Counted from the first letter of the stretch, positions 23,132 to 34,715 are shown. The stretch is DNA of 64,000 nucleotides from Cymbomonas tetramitiformis (GCA_001247695.2 LGRX02003734.1:47318-111317); one strand, 5' to 3'. Notes: generated by a model not told the origin, from the sequence alone. Numbers and translations are program-made.

Positions 23132-24570
23132 CTTCCCAACCGTCGTCGTCATTATCAGATTCATCCATAACATCAAACTCGGGATCGTTATGCACAGCTC
23201 GAACAATTAATGCCGTACTAAGGGCATTATGAATACCGTCCATATCTAAACATTCATACTTTTTATCTTCAACCAAAATATTGTACAACTCATCACAAAA
23301 TGCAACTTCGTTACAATAATCGACTATATTTTGAAGTGTTGCTCGTCCATATTGGAAAACCTCCATCATGTGATACTTGTAAGCGGAACACCATTTGTCA
23401 ACCACAAATCTTCCTTCCAACTCAAAATTAAGCTCATGTTTCACTTTTTTGGTATATGTGTCTACAGTAAAGACCCACCTATAAGAAAACCCACCTTTGG
23501 ACTTATCGAGAGTCACTTGTTCGTGTTCTTGAAATTGTTGAACTCGATGCTCTAATTCTTCATCGGTTGGTTCTTTGAGTTCCCCGCTTTCGTCATATAC
23601 ATCAATGCCACTTGATTCTGCCTTCAATTTCATGAATGTGTCAATGTAACCCTTAAAGATATTGCGAGACGTGCTTTCCCAATGTGCCACTTCGTAGATC
23701 TCTTCTATAACGTATCCCATATTGATGGCTTCGTTGACTTCCGGAGTAATCCATGTGCCGATCATCGGGTACTTTGGAAATACCAACTTATCAATTTTTG
23801 GGTCTCTATACGGCAACACACCAATGAGTATGTCCTTGGGTGGTCGTATCTTGCATTTGATAATGCCAAAGAAGTTGTTGATATCGGTGCTTGTAAACTT
23901 TCTGATAATCTTTGGATGACCCTCGGGAAACAATTTATATTTCATAACATAAGGGTACTCTGAATTGACATCTAGCTTTCTTATGTGCACATCGGTAGAC
24001 GGTGAAAAGTATGTTCGTACGATCTGAACCCGACCCCCGTGGTAAGCATCTCGATATACAAGTGGTGAAAGATGCTTTTGCCGTTCTAGAAATATATTTC
24101 CTCTGTCCGTCTGTTTGAGTTTCGCCACTTGCTTATCCCAATCACTTTCCCATATGAAGGTAATATTGTACCCGGCACTTTGTAAGTGTCTAATCTCATT
24201 TATAGTTTTTTTATTCACTCTTTCAAATGTCAAGCCTGAGTGTCGACCACTTTCATATTGAATGTCGCCTTTGTGAAACACATTCAAATTTCCATGAAAC
24301 CAATCTCCCAAAAACATAAACACATCTTTGTCTGTTTCGAACCGTCGACCATCGACTGATATACCTAAGTCCTTCAATTTGTAATTTCGATTACCATCCA
24401 GGTCACGGTACATTAGAATTCCCTCTTCATTTTCCTAGTAATCGAGCCATTGATTCTCTTTTATTGATGTGTTTTTTTGGTTTTTGGAGCACACGAGCTG
24501 AGGATGGCTACCGTTCTTTCGGGCATATATTTCAAGGCAGGGTATCGCGGTTTTTTGAACTTATCAAATA

Positions 24571-24740
24571 ATGATGAATAATTGCATCGAACTAATCGAG
24601 CGATATGAATAATTGCATCGAACTAATCGAGCGATATGAATAATTGCATCGAACTAATCGAGCGATATGAATAATTGCATCGAGCTAATCGAGCGATATG
24701 AATAACTGCACCGAACTAATCGAACGATATGAATAACTAG
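24571..24740. repeat. 31-bp tandem repeat, about five units, in the hAT subterminal region
   Basis: Units of GATATGAATAATTGCATCG followed by AACTAATCGAGC are repeated head to tail. The first three are nearly identical and the last two diverged. Confidence 0.9.
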
Positions 24741-24936
24741 TTCAAGCCCGATTAATCATGCTACCTATCGATACCTATCATGATATCTGTCGATATCATA
24801 TGTGAGTTGTGATAGACTGTGAACATGCACTAGCATGCAGTTAGCCAGTTACACGCATACAAATTGTGAAGATAACAAGCGTTGTTGTTCATTTAGTGTT
24901 AATAGATGCCATTAAAGAGTGCTCTAAAGTGCCCTC

Positions 24937-25867
24937 TTAAACGGACTTTCTAAGGTCAGAATGCATCTGACCACACGCGCTGAACGTGCGTTCTACCCCT
25001 GCAGTGCTCGCCGGAGCGGCCAAAAACTGCCTAGCCATCCTAAACATATTTGGCAAGTCTTCCTTATGGGTTTTCCACCAAACACACGGGTCAGCGTTCT
25101 TGTCACAAGCAGGCAGGTTCTGGTATTTCGTGAACTCATCCTCAACAGAGATTTCAGTCGTTCTAGTTTCTACCTCTGAACTAGGCGCAGGATCTTCAAA
25201 CTCCTCATCGTCACTGTCATCTAAGAAAGTGGCAAGCTTGCTCGTGAGTGGCTTGGCTACTGGCACCGCAGCGGGTTCTTGCGCTGCCCGAATCTCCGCA
25301 GGCTTAAAGTTAAGGAAGAATGCCGATCGTGCCCAGGACACTATCCCTGGCTTCGTGAGGGTACCTTTTTTCCACTTCTCGAGCTGCTTGAAGTCTAGAT
25401 TCTTGTATCGGGGGTCTAAGTAGGAAGCCACCGAAAAGTCTTCCAACTTACACACCGTCAGGTTCCTAAAGTACCTATCGATCACGACACCCAATTTCGT
25501 TGTGCATCAGGATCCCACGCACTTCGGAAATTCTTCAAACGTTGGGATCACACGCAAACTATACCATCGATAGTTACATAACAGGCGATATCGAGCTTGG
25601 GAGGGTACAGATAGAGGAAGTATTGACGCACCTTTCTTCAATGGCATTTGCCAGCTTTGCACGAGCCTCAATCACTTGCGAGTTGTCGATCTTCCTTAGC
25701 ACACCATCGTACTTCACAACACTCGTGGGCCCCAACTTGTGCACCAAATGTCCCACCACAGGCAGCACAAGGCTTACGGTAATGTGGGAGAGGAAGTCGT
25801 TTGCATCAAGTCGATCGCGTTGGTAGTCAACTCCAGAAGATATAACGACTGCTTCACGATGTCCCAC
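24937..25867 (-). pseudogene. hAT transposase remnant (C-terminal part)
   Basis: The 25494-24937 frame ends with the hAT dimerisation region. It contains WWKTHKEDLPNMFRMARQFL followed by the signature APASTAGVERTFSACG. The 25867-25574 frame supplies an upstream piece (IEARAKLANAIEERC). The N-terminal BED finger and most of the catalytic core are absent, and the two frames are not continuous. The element would need a transposase supplied from elsewhere. Confidence 0.85.
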
Positions 25868-27296
25868 GACTAGATGAATGGGACCACCCAGATCGATTCC
25901 GGATTTGAAAATTTTGGATATGCATCGCGAGTATCATGATATATCGCGATATATGTCTGATATATCGCGATATGTGTCATGCATCACGATATCGATTAAT
26001 CAAATAACAAAAACGATTTGAACATATCGGTTGATAACGATAGTTGTTCCAAACATATCGAACGATAACGATAGTTACCGCGAACCTATCGATTGATAGT
26101 GAGAATTGAAACGAACTAATCGAACGACAGTAAATAAGCACGATAAGTCATTTGAACTAATCGAACGACAACGATAAGTCCGATTAATCGATTAATCGCA
26201 CTTATCGTACTATCGATACCCTGCCTTGATATATTTGTTTCTCCACATATTGATAGCCATCTGGGGTTCCGTAAGATAGCTAAATGGATCGAAGTCATTA
26301 GAACTGATGTCTAAAAAGATCTCTCTGAATTTTGTCACTGCTTGTCTTAGAATTGCCACATTGGAAGTTCCGTGTTCGACCTTAAAACCATATGTCGATG
26401 GCAATTTGTATACCGGTTCTGTCATGAATAAGTTGGAATCAATAAATCGTATACTCTTTATGTTCATGCACATTATATCAGCCCCTGTGTATAAAACACT
26501 GCCCGGTGCTCTTTTGAGCACATTAATGAAATGTTCAAACAAAATTCTGAAGTGCTCTTGTGCACCTCTATGAGCTACTGTATGAAGGTGCATTTCTTGT
26601 GTTCACATGCCCAATCTGCAAAGTCTTTGATATTCTTGTGATATATATGTTGGTGTGCTATCATTCAAGTATTGGCTTTCGACACGAGTAACAACTAATT
26701 TGTTGCTCTCATCTGCGGTGAGTTCAAAATCAAAGCAAATGATAGTCTCCGGTGATAGAATTGGTCTTGGTTCGACCTTTGTCATGTAGCACGTGTGTTC
26801 ATAAAGATCGCACACTTGATTGCAATTTAAACAAGCACGGTAGCCACAACGATGTTCTTCGCGAGGATCGAACAATGTGTCACATGTCGTGCATTTGTGT
26901 ATCCTTGAACATGTCACCAACTTCTTATGCAGGTTATAACAATTTTCATTCATAAACTTTCGATTGCAATCGGTGCAATAATGCCAACATTTATTCCCTT
27001 TGCGGTCACGTTCTGCTTTGTCGGCAAATATGCAGGTTTTTGACTTGCATTGTGTGCAATGTGGCTGATATTTATGACAATGGAAAGCCTCGATGTTTGT
27101 GATGGGGTCATAATGATGATCATACAAAACAAGATGAAACGAGTCATGATAGCTAGTATACTCGTTTGTTTCGGTGAAGTAAGGTGGATAGTATTGCGGG
27201 TTATGGCCACCCAATGCTTCGCTCATACCCCAAACATATATGTTTCGTTTATCGTGTTTTTCTAACACATGGATTTCGGTATGACATAAGTGTTAG

Positions 27297-27797
27297 CTAC
27301 CAAGCATACGTCTCCTCATTGCACGCGCTGGCATCAAATATGCGCGCCAGGGTGCAGGTTCTTAACATACGCCCGCAAACTGCGCATCTCCTTTCATCTT
27401 CCTGCAGCAGATCGCTTTCCAGCTCTGTCAGGGCACCGTGCGTTGTTTCGCTGTAGCGGCTTCTATTTCGCCAGGCCCGCCACTCCAAATCTGAGTATCG
27501 GTGGTAGATCCACCCGCCCTCATACCAGTACACGAGATGCCTCACACCGAACCTTTCGCTGGATCTACGGCCGTGGACGTACATCGGCCAAAAACTCCAC
27601 CAGTGATAGGTCCTGAGATTATTTGCATGTTGCCCGAAGTCCTCCCAGTCTTCTTCTGCTTGTTTCCGCGCTCGCTGCCACAAGCAGAGAATTAAAGGGT
27701 CTTCAGGAACCCATTGGGCTTGTTGTAACTGGCAGTCGCGAAACGTAAAAGTATCGAAAGGCCATATCCAATACTGCAATATTCCAATATTGGCCAT
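27297..27797 (-). CDS. Unassigned Trp-rich ORF (166 aa)
   Basis: Intact ORF immediately upstream of the polymerase remnant on the same strand. It is unusually rich in Trp and Arg (YHWWSFWPMYVHGRR) and ends with a C-x2-C...C segment (CAVCGRMLRTC). It may belong to the virus-like element or mark sequence beyond its end. It is in a different frame from the polymerase. Not recognised. Confidence 0.35.
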   Translation of the reverse strand: MANIGILQYWIWPFDTFTFRDCQLQQAQWVPEDPLILCLWQRARKQAEEDWEDFGQHANNLRTYHWWSFWPMYVHGRRSSERFGVRHLVYWYEGGWIYHRYSDLEWRAWRNRSRYSETTHGALTELESDLLQEDERRCAVCGRMLRTCTLARIFDASACNEETYAW

Positions 27798-28096
27798 ACT
27801 GGTGTAGGTAGTCTAAGGTGCGGATTGTGGTTCTATGTCACGAACGCAGGTGTGTGCAAACGACCTCCTGTTACGACTCCTCCAACATATACCCTAAAAC
27901 CCTGAACCTTGGACGCCCCGATATATCCATGTGCAGCACACCTGTAGGAACACCTGCCGCGGGATATTTTGCCTCTGACGTATTTTAATGTTTCCCGCGA
28001 AATAATACAGTTAACCGGTCTTCTTAGCTGCCGAGAATCGTGCTGGAATAGCCTGTTCAGGGCAAATTGACCCGCTGAATGCCCATGTTGGGTCAC
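27798..28096. other. Spacer before the CACTA transposon gene
   Basis: No coding potential recognised. It should hold the left end and promoter of the CACTA element, but I could not find a CACTA-type terminal repeat here that matches the right side. Confidence 0.3.
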
Positions 28097-31015
28097 ATGA
28101 AGCCTGAGGGAGCATCACCCCTACAAGTACGGGAACGTGAAGTGGCAGATTGTCTCGTGGCCATTGCCGCGAAAATCATGCACATTGTCGCCGCCTCCAT
28201 CGATGCCAGCAACCTGGCGAGGTGAGCCCCCCTTCCCCCCCCCTTGCTTTGGAATGTTTGCATGTCGGCGTTAGGGTCCCTTTGATACTCCGTTAGCATG
28301 CTAACGGCATAATAAGTGCGTGCTATCTCCAGGCTCGGCCACGACTCCCCGCTGCCCGCCTCGCCTTCGCCACTCCCCGAGCCGATGGGCGACCCCAACG
28401 ACGACACCACCCCTCCCCCGTCCCCGTCCTTGAGAGAGGGCGAATCTGACTCTTCATCCATGATGGAGGTCGATGCCGAGCCCCAGGTCGCCGACCTCTT
28501 CATGAGCCATAACGATGCCAAATTGGCGAGGTGCGTCCCTACTCGTGATGTTATCGCCGGGCGTTAGTACATTGTTAGCATGCCTGTAGCATACTAACGG
28601 CATATAAATGCGTGCTATCTCCAGGCTCGGCCACGACTCCCCGCTGCCCGCCTCGCCTTCGCCACTCCCCGAGCCGATGGGCGACCTCACCGACGACACC
28701 ACCCCTCCCGCGTCCTTGAGAGAGGACGACTCCGACTCCAGCACCGACCGTACCACTCCTCCCGCGTCTTTGAGAGAGGGCGACGACGAGCAGTATGACA
28801 ATCGACTTCGCAATCTTGTGCGAGGATGTACCGTGGAATATCGCAAAGCCTACCATGACCCTTGGGCATCGATACTTGTTGGTGACTTGGTGGACCAGAT
28901 GCCTGAGCCCTCCTATACAACCTTTTGCGCGGATCGGTTACTAGAGGTGCGGTTCGCGGGCAAGGTTTTTCGATGTGAGGCAACGGACGGGGTCATGACG
29001 TTGGCTGCGATGGTCCACGTTTTCTACGACCTCTTTGATTGGGTTGATCATTGTATGTCCACGGGCTTCCAAGGGGCACCGGCAAATTGGAGTTACGCCC
29101 AAGACGAAGGCAGTGATCATGAGCCTACCCGCGCACATCCCGAGACGACCGAGCTCCCCGACCACTCTCCGCGTCATGGGGATGTGAACCTGGCGAGGTG
29201 ACCCCCCCCCCGCCCTTAGGAATGTTTGCATGTCGGCGTTAGGGTCCTTTGATACCCCGTTAGCATGCTAACGGCAGTATAAGTGCGTGCTATCTCCAGG
29301 CTCGGCCACGACTCCCCGCTGCCCGCCTCGCCTTCGCCACTCCCCGAGCCGATGGGCGACCCAATGCAGGACTCAACCCCTCCCGCGTCCTTAAGAGAGG
29401 ACGACGACGCCTCTCCAGCCGCCACGCTTTTGCCACACCCCGAGACGACCGAGCTCCCCGACCACTCTCCGCGTCATGGGGATGTGAACCTGGCGAGGTG
29501 ACTCCCCCCCCCCTAGGAATGTGTGCATGTCGGCGTTAGGGTCCCTTTAGGACGCCGTCGGCATGCTAACGGCATAATAAGTGCGTGCTATCTCCAGGCT
29601 CGGCCACGACTCCCCGCTGCCCGCCTCGCCTTCGCCACTCCCCGAGCCGATGGCCGACCTCACCGACGACACCACCCCTCCCGCGTCCTTGAGAGAGGAC
29701 GACGACGCCTCTCCAGCCGCCACGCTTTTGCCACACCCCGAGACGACCGAGCTCCCCGACCACTCTCCGCGTCATGGGGATGTGAACCTGGCGAGGTGAC
29801 CCCCCCCCCTTAGGAATGTTTGCATGTCGGCGTTAGGGTCCCTTTAGGACGCCGTCGGCATGCTAACGGCATAATAAGTGCGTGCTATCTCCAGGCTCGG
29901 CCACGACTCCCCGCTGCCCGCCTCGCCTTCGCCACTCCCCGAGCCGATGGGCGACCCCAACGACGACACCACCCCTCCCTCGTCCCCGTCCTTGAGAGAG
30001 GGCGAATCTGACTCTTCATCCATGATGGAGGTCGATGCCGAGCCGCAGGTCGCCGACCTCTTCATGAGCCATAACGATGCCAAATTGGCGAGGTGCGTCC
30101 CTACTCGTGATGTTATCGCCGGGCGTTAGTATATTGTTAGCACGCCTGTAGCATACCAAACGTGTCCTAACGACATACTATCCGCAGGTCGGTGTCGACG
30201 GAGATCCAGGCCGAACATGTGTGCATGACGCCTTTAGAGATGGCATGGAAGCTGCGAGACGACGCACATGAAAAGGCAATACGGGAGGGAGAACTGCGAG
30301 AAGATGGATTCTTGCTATGTGATTGTGGCATGTGCTATGGCACGGCCACGTGGTGGGGTAAAACAACCGTATGGCGTCACCGGAAGCTATTTAAAAGGAT
30401 TCGCCGCGCACGTGCCTACGCGGATGCGGTAGATGTCTCCGTACCGGATGTGCGTATGGGCATGGCTTTGGACGATGACCCCGAGACGACAGAGCTCCCC
30501 GACCACTCTCCGCGTCATGGGGATGTGAACCTGGCGAGGTGACCCCCCTTCCCCCCCCTAGGAATGTTTGCATGTCGGCGTTAGGGTCCCTTTAAGACGC
30601 CGTCAGCATGCCGGCTAACGGCAGTATAAGTGCGTGCTATCTCCAGGCTCGGCCACGACTCCCCGCTGCCCGCCTCGCCTTCGCCACTCCCCGAGCAGGT
30701 TCAAGTGGACGATCGTGAGGTAGCGGATTCCGACCGCTCCGACGATCCGACGATCCACGAGGAGGATTTGGAAAGTTTCGACGATGACCGCTCCTATAGC
30801 GATGATTTCGCATCATGCCAAGGCGAAAACTTTGAGGAATGCGGGGATCCATTTGCCGAGGTTGAGGGTGATGACATTGGCGAAGCCGGATCTATGAAAG
30901 GCGACGACGATCGGATGGATGCAGACGATGCGATCATGGACGACATGAGAACAGCGACGGCCGACGGGCCGAGTTGATCGCAGGGATCAAGAGGTTGATG
31001 GCCGGGCAGCAAGAG
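28097..31015 (+). CDS. Modular N-terminal exons of the CACTA gene
   Basis: Exons with consistent phase: 28097-28221 (ATG, MKPEGASPLQV), 28333-28530, 28625-29197, 29300-29497, 29598-29795, 29895-30092, 30188-30538 and 30647-31015. Every internal exon length is a multiple of 3 (198, 573, 198, 198, 198, 351), and each junction reads ...AR|LGHDSP or AR|SVST. Most exons start LGHDSPLPASPSPLPEPMGD; four of the first seven end HSPRHGDVNLAR and two end SHNDAKLAR. The product is acidic and disordered, with no known domain. The 30647 exon has an in-frame TGA at 30975, but another frame stays open to the donor at 31015, so this copy has an indel or alternative splicing. These exons probably belong to the same transcript as the transposase, because they run into it on the same strand with the same intron motif. 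Confidence 0.6.
28291..28306. repeat. 16-bp perfect palindrome in an intron of the CACTA gene
   Basis: CGTTAGCATGCTAACG is its own reverse complement. The copy here lies about 27 bp before the 3' splice site, and its right half (GCTAAC) matches a branch-point consensus. Variants recur in the other introns and downstream of the gene. Confidence 0.8.
28333..30092. repeat. Exon-intron cassette tandem repeat (~298-bp period)
   Basis: The cassette is a 198-nt exon plus a ~100-nt intron. Copies starting at 29300, 29598 and 29895 are spaced 298 and 297 bp apart; further copies start at 28333, 28625 and 30647. Exons at 28333 and 29895 are almost identical, as are those at 29300 and 29598, showing recent duplication or conversion. 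Confidence 0.9.
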
Positions 31016-31079
31016 GTGAGCACATATGTGTTGGCATGCTGATAGCATACAAACAGTATGCCTTTAGCATGATCCAAGT

Positions 31080-34000
31080 GTGCTAGGGACGCACTGTGAC
31101 ACCGATTGTTATATAATGATCACGGCGTTCGATGGTGACCACACGCAGGAGATGGACGCGAACCCCGTGGCAGACCCGCGCCACCCACCGATTAACTCCT
31201 TCAAGATGCTTCTCGACCTCTTGGAATGGAACACCGAAGGCAAGATGTCGCGAGACTCGTTTGACAAGCTCCTCGCCATCATTCATGAACATTTCGGAAA
31301 ACATTTGGGAACCTTTCCAACGAACTTCAAAGCCGCATGGAAACAGTTCGAAGTGTTCGACGCCCCCTGCAACATGGTTGACTTATGTGTGAAAGGATGC
31401 GTGTTCTTCGAGGGAGAGTACGCCACCGCCGACGTGTGCCCGAAGTGCAATGAGCCCCGGTGGGAGGCATTGGGCGAGATGGGGGAAGTGGACGCGGGGA
31501 AGGGCAAGAAAGCGCGATCACAATTCTTTTGGTGGAATGTTGCGGACTTGCTGAGACGTGTGTACGCAAATCCATACACCGCGGAGATGATGCTCGCTCA
31601 CTCCAGGCACGTTCCACCGGCAGACGGATCGGTGCGCACTATCTGGGGTAAGTCTTCCACACAGTACCCCGTTATCATGTGGTTAGCATGTAAACGACGT
31701 CTTACGCCTGTCGTTAGCGTGTGTTTAGCATGTCTAACTCATATACACGTGTTCTATGCCTTCATCAGATGGTAAGGAATGGCAGGAGCGGAAGAACGTG
31801 CGACACGTCGATTTTTTCAAGGAGGCCAGGAACGTGAGCATTCTGTTGAGTGCGGATGGGGCGGCTTTGTGGCAAAACAAAATGGGGGTGTTCCCTATCT
31901 ACTTTCAAATCTTGAACCTACCTCCGGAGCTTCGCACGAAGTATGAGAACATGGAGGTATACGGAATCATTGAAGGACAGCACCCTGCGAACTCCCAATT
32001 ACTGTATGGCAAGCTGGTGGATGAGCTCGTGGAGTTGTGGGACGAAGGCTTTGTGTGTTGGGACTCATACACCGACGAGCACGTGCGGTTGAAGGTCATG
32101 CTCTTTGCCATACTCATGGACTATAAGGGAGCGGTTGATGCCGCACAAGTCATGGACGTCGGTTCGTACGCTGGGTGCCTAGTATGCAAGATCCGGGGGA
32201 CATTCGCAACATGTTTGCACAAGATGGTGTACATGTTCAGCAAGCAAGATCCACCAGGTATGTATATAGCACGTTCTTAGCATACTATCGGTATCGTACG
32301 AACATGCTAAAGGCATGCTATCCGTATCATGAATGCATTCTGGACGTATGTTTGACGATTTCTTTGTTCTCACTTCGGCTTAGGCACTCAACCGTTGCGC
32401 ACGGACGCCGAGTACAAGCGTCATGGCGCAAGGCACGAAGATCTACGGGATAGTGGAGACCCAGAACTTTCGGGCGCGACCTTGGAGGAGAGCATGAGAA
32501 AGACGGGCGTGAAGTTCTTGAGCGTGTTTACTCGGTTGGTTTACTTCAAGCTCTACCGTGATTTCATCCTGGATGGCATGCATGACATCATGAACTTAGC
32601 GAACAGGATTGCCGCATCATTGCTCGGGGTCGACTTCACCGACGCCGTCCGCCAGCAAGCGAGAGAGGATGGTGTCCACCCCACGTGGCATGCCACAACC
32701 AAGGTGAAGAATAGTAAAGGTAGACAACTATTCGCGTGTTAGCATGTTCATAGGGTTGTGTTAGGTTGTTGTGGCAATATTACCGACAGCCTAAACGCAT
32801 GCTAACAGTATTTTCATGTTTTTTTAATTGTGCCGCAGGGGCGGAGGTTTTGGTGTACAAGATGACGCATGGACCTTTCGCGATTCCACCCCGCCCTAAC
32901 AAAACGTCCACCACGAAGCGATGTTTGGAGACCGCGCGCTTGTTTTTGCGGAGCATCAGGGCGACGGAGGGATGGGGGCGTGGTCACTTACGATTGCTAC
33001 AAACTACCGCCGATAAGAAAGCCGCCAAGCACATTCGGGCTCATGACGGTTTGAAGCTCGTGCAGAACGGTACCATGGCGACAGTCTGCGCTTGGCCACG
33101 AGATTACGGGCAGCCCGCCAATCCATTGGCGAAGATATTGGGCCGAATGACCATGATCGTGCGGGAGCTGACGACGAAACAAGTGCGGCCTCAGGTAATC
33201 TGTTAGCATGTCGTTAGTAGGTAAGCATGATACCGTTAGCACGTTAAGCACAATATATGGGCGTCCTAACATACTGCTATGTGCAGGATATGGGGCTACT
33301 TGCACGAGAAATAGAGCTATTTTTCAAGGACTTGGAGGCGGCCGGACCAGCGTATATGTGGTGTGTTATTAACACTCACATGTTTTCTCACATGGTCACG
33401 CAACTTGAGAAGTATGGTCCAATGCGGGAAGTGTGGATGTACGCCTTTGAGTCCTTGAACGGCCACATCAAATCCCTAGCGAGGAGCAACTCCATGCCCG
33501 TTCCAGCCATAATGAATTACTTCAGTCGCGTGAAGCTGTTGCGTCTGGTGCGTGGGATAATCACTTTCATTACGGCAGGCGTCTCCACCCGGGTGCCGGC
33601 GGCCGTGACCATGGGGAGCCGCGGGGCGATTGCGGTTGAGGTATCGGCTAGGGGGAAGCGGGTGGTCTTGCGAGATGATGAAATCCAACACATTAAGGTT
33701 TGGATGCGCACTCACATTCCGGCGTATGGAGACCTGGTGGAGAGATGGGAGAAGTATGCGGAGGACGCGCGCAGGTGATCCCATCATTTCCTGAGCAGTT
33801 GTTGGCCCTGTACGTTCTGACGCCGCTATTACGTCGCTAGTACGCCTTTAGCATACTAACAACAATATATGACTGTGCACAGATGGAATGCCAAGATGCG
33901 GGCGCGAAACAAAAATCACAGGCTCGCGGCTTGTACAAAGGAGGGTAAGCCTGAGCACATACGCGAACCCGTATTTGGAGCATATGCGGATCCGACAGAA

Positions 34001-34715
34001 TGGCTGGGCCGAAAGTTCACAAAGGACGAGATGTTGCTCATGGCGGGGCCGGCACCGGTTTGCTATAGTTTCGCGCACATTAAGATCGGCGACGCCCATT
34101 ACCGCACGGCTACGACCGATCGGAATAAGCGCACCGTGCATAGCTATTTTCGTACGTTCTTCGTGAATGAGGAAATGGACAGTGATGGGAACGTAATCTT
34201 CAACGAGAAGGGTGAGCCAAAAACCGATGAAATCGACAGGTGAGAAAGCAACGACAATGTATCGTGCAGTTATGATGTCTTTAGTGTTTCGGTAGCATGT
34301 GATTAGCACAAGGATACCATTCTAACCGCATATTAAGGGCATTTGGACCAGCAATGGTGGTTTTCACAATCGTGGGCTTGGCGAAATGCAGGCACGGCCG
34401 CATTACCAAAATACTGCGAGTGGAGATTGCTGGATTGGAGAGTTGTACACCTTACTCAAGTGCGATTGGCTTGCAAAGCCGACCGAGAAACATATCAAAG
34501 CCTACCGTCTACGAAACTCCATTCTCGGCCCGGATGATTTGACTAGGACGGTCTACACCTTCAACCCGCACGTTGACCCAGCAGCCTTTGAGCACAAGGA
34601 GCCATTCATATTACCCAATCGAGTAGAACAACAAGTTGTTATTGTGCCACATCCGTGCATGGAGACCGCCGTTATTCTCGACCCAACGGCCGACTTCTTT
34701 GAGTGCATAGGATGA
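31080..34715 (+). CDS. TNP2-type CACTA transposase, seven exons
   Basis: Exons: about 31080 (5' edge uncertain; acceptor possibly near 31150)-31647, 31769-32257, 32384-32719, 32839-33194, 33287-33774, 33883-34239 and 34352-34715. All internal junctions are GT-AG with matching phases. They encode up to ~985 aa. Family landmarks in order: an N-terminal CPKCNEPRW zinc motif; FFWWNVADLLRRVYANPYTAE; ILLSADGAALWQNK; the Leu/Pro-rich FPIYFQILNLPPELR; VMLFAILMDYKGAVDAAQVM with a downstream C-x2-C; FKLYRDFILDGMHDIMN; and a DUF4218-like part (INTHMFSHMVTQLEKYG, YAFESLNGHIKSL). TNP2 proteins cut and paste CACTA elements using a DDE-type core. No frameshift is seen in these exons, so the transposase may be intact. 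Confidence 0.85.

Larger units (their letters stand above)
24533..26228 (-). mobile_element. hAT transposon inserted in the viral polymerase gene
   Basis: Perfect 15-bp terminal inverted repeats, CAAGGCAGGGTATCG at 24533-24547 and its complement at 26214-26228. They are flanked by an exact 8-bp target duplication, ATATATTT, at 24525-24532 and 26229-26236. TIR style and 8-bp duplication are diagnostic of hAT elements. At 1,696 bp it is too short for an intact transposase, so it is non-autonomous. Subterminal regions carry ATCGAACGATA-type and GATATATCGCGATATA words that may be transposase-binding sites. Confidence 0.93.
13251..27283 (-). mobile_element. Decayed integrated polinton-like-virus-type element
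   Basis: Virus-type genes lie tightly packed on one strand over 14 kb. From 5' to 3' on the minus strand they are DNA polymerase B, a 70-aa ORF, a penton-like protein, a capsid-like protein split by a frameshift, two small virion-like proteins, a long fibre gene, a second fibre gene and a 99-aa ORF. Gaps between genes are mostly 20-30 bp and AT-rich, unlike the host genes, and no introns are visible. I found no packaging ATPase, protease, integrase or terminal repeats, so the copy is incomplete or its ends are eroded. Two later insertions (hAT, 24533-26228; repeat-rich block, about 14488-17880) and several frameshifts or stops show it is not functional. Assignment to polinton-like viruses rests on polymerase type, gene size and capsid style. 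Confidence 0.7.
23115..27283 (-). pseudogene. Protein-primed type B DNA polymerase, split and truncated
   Basis: N-terminal to C-terminal on the minus strand. Fragment 27283-26603 has a Cys/His-rich region (CTQCKSKTC, CTTCDTLFD, CLNCNQVC) and exonuclease motif I (ICFDFELTAD). Fragment 26593-26210 has the exonuclease II region (TVAHRGAQEHF, IRFIDSNLF). Fragment 24413-23115 has FLGDWFHGN, an IWESDW nuclease-like segment and polymerase motif A (LDVNSEYPYVM), then FGIIKCKIRPP. Breaks: frame disruption and a TGA near 26603-26640; the hAT insertion at 24533-26228; a frame loss at a homopolymer run (24472-24478); a TAG at 24437-24435. Motifs B and C of the palm are not visible after about residue 290 of the last fragment, which ends in an unrelated acidic tail. 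The family (polinton/PLV polymerase) is clear; the gene is dead. Confidence 0.75.

Noticed and set aside
13251..27283. Calling the element a Maverick/Polinton
   Set aside because: No integrase, protease or ATPase and no terminal inverted repeats were found, so only a polinton-like-virus-type label is supported.
28454..29231. Minus-strand ORFs opposite the cassette exons
   Set aside because: They repeat with the cassettes and have no splice or motif support; the plus-strand phases are consistent across all exons.
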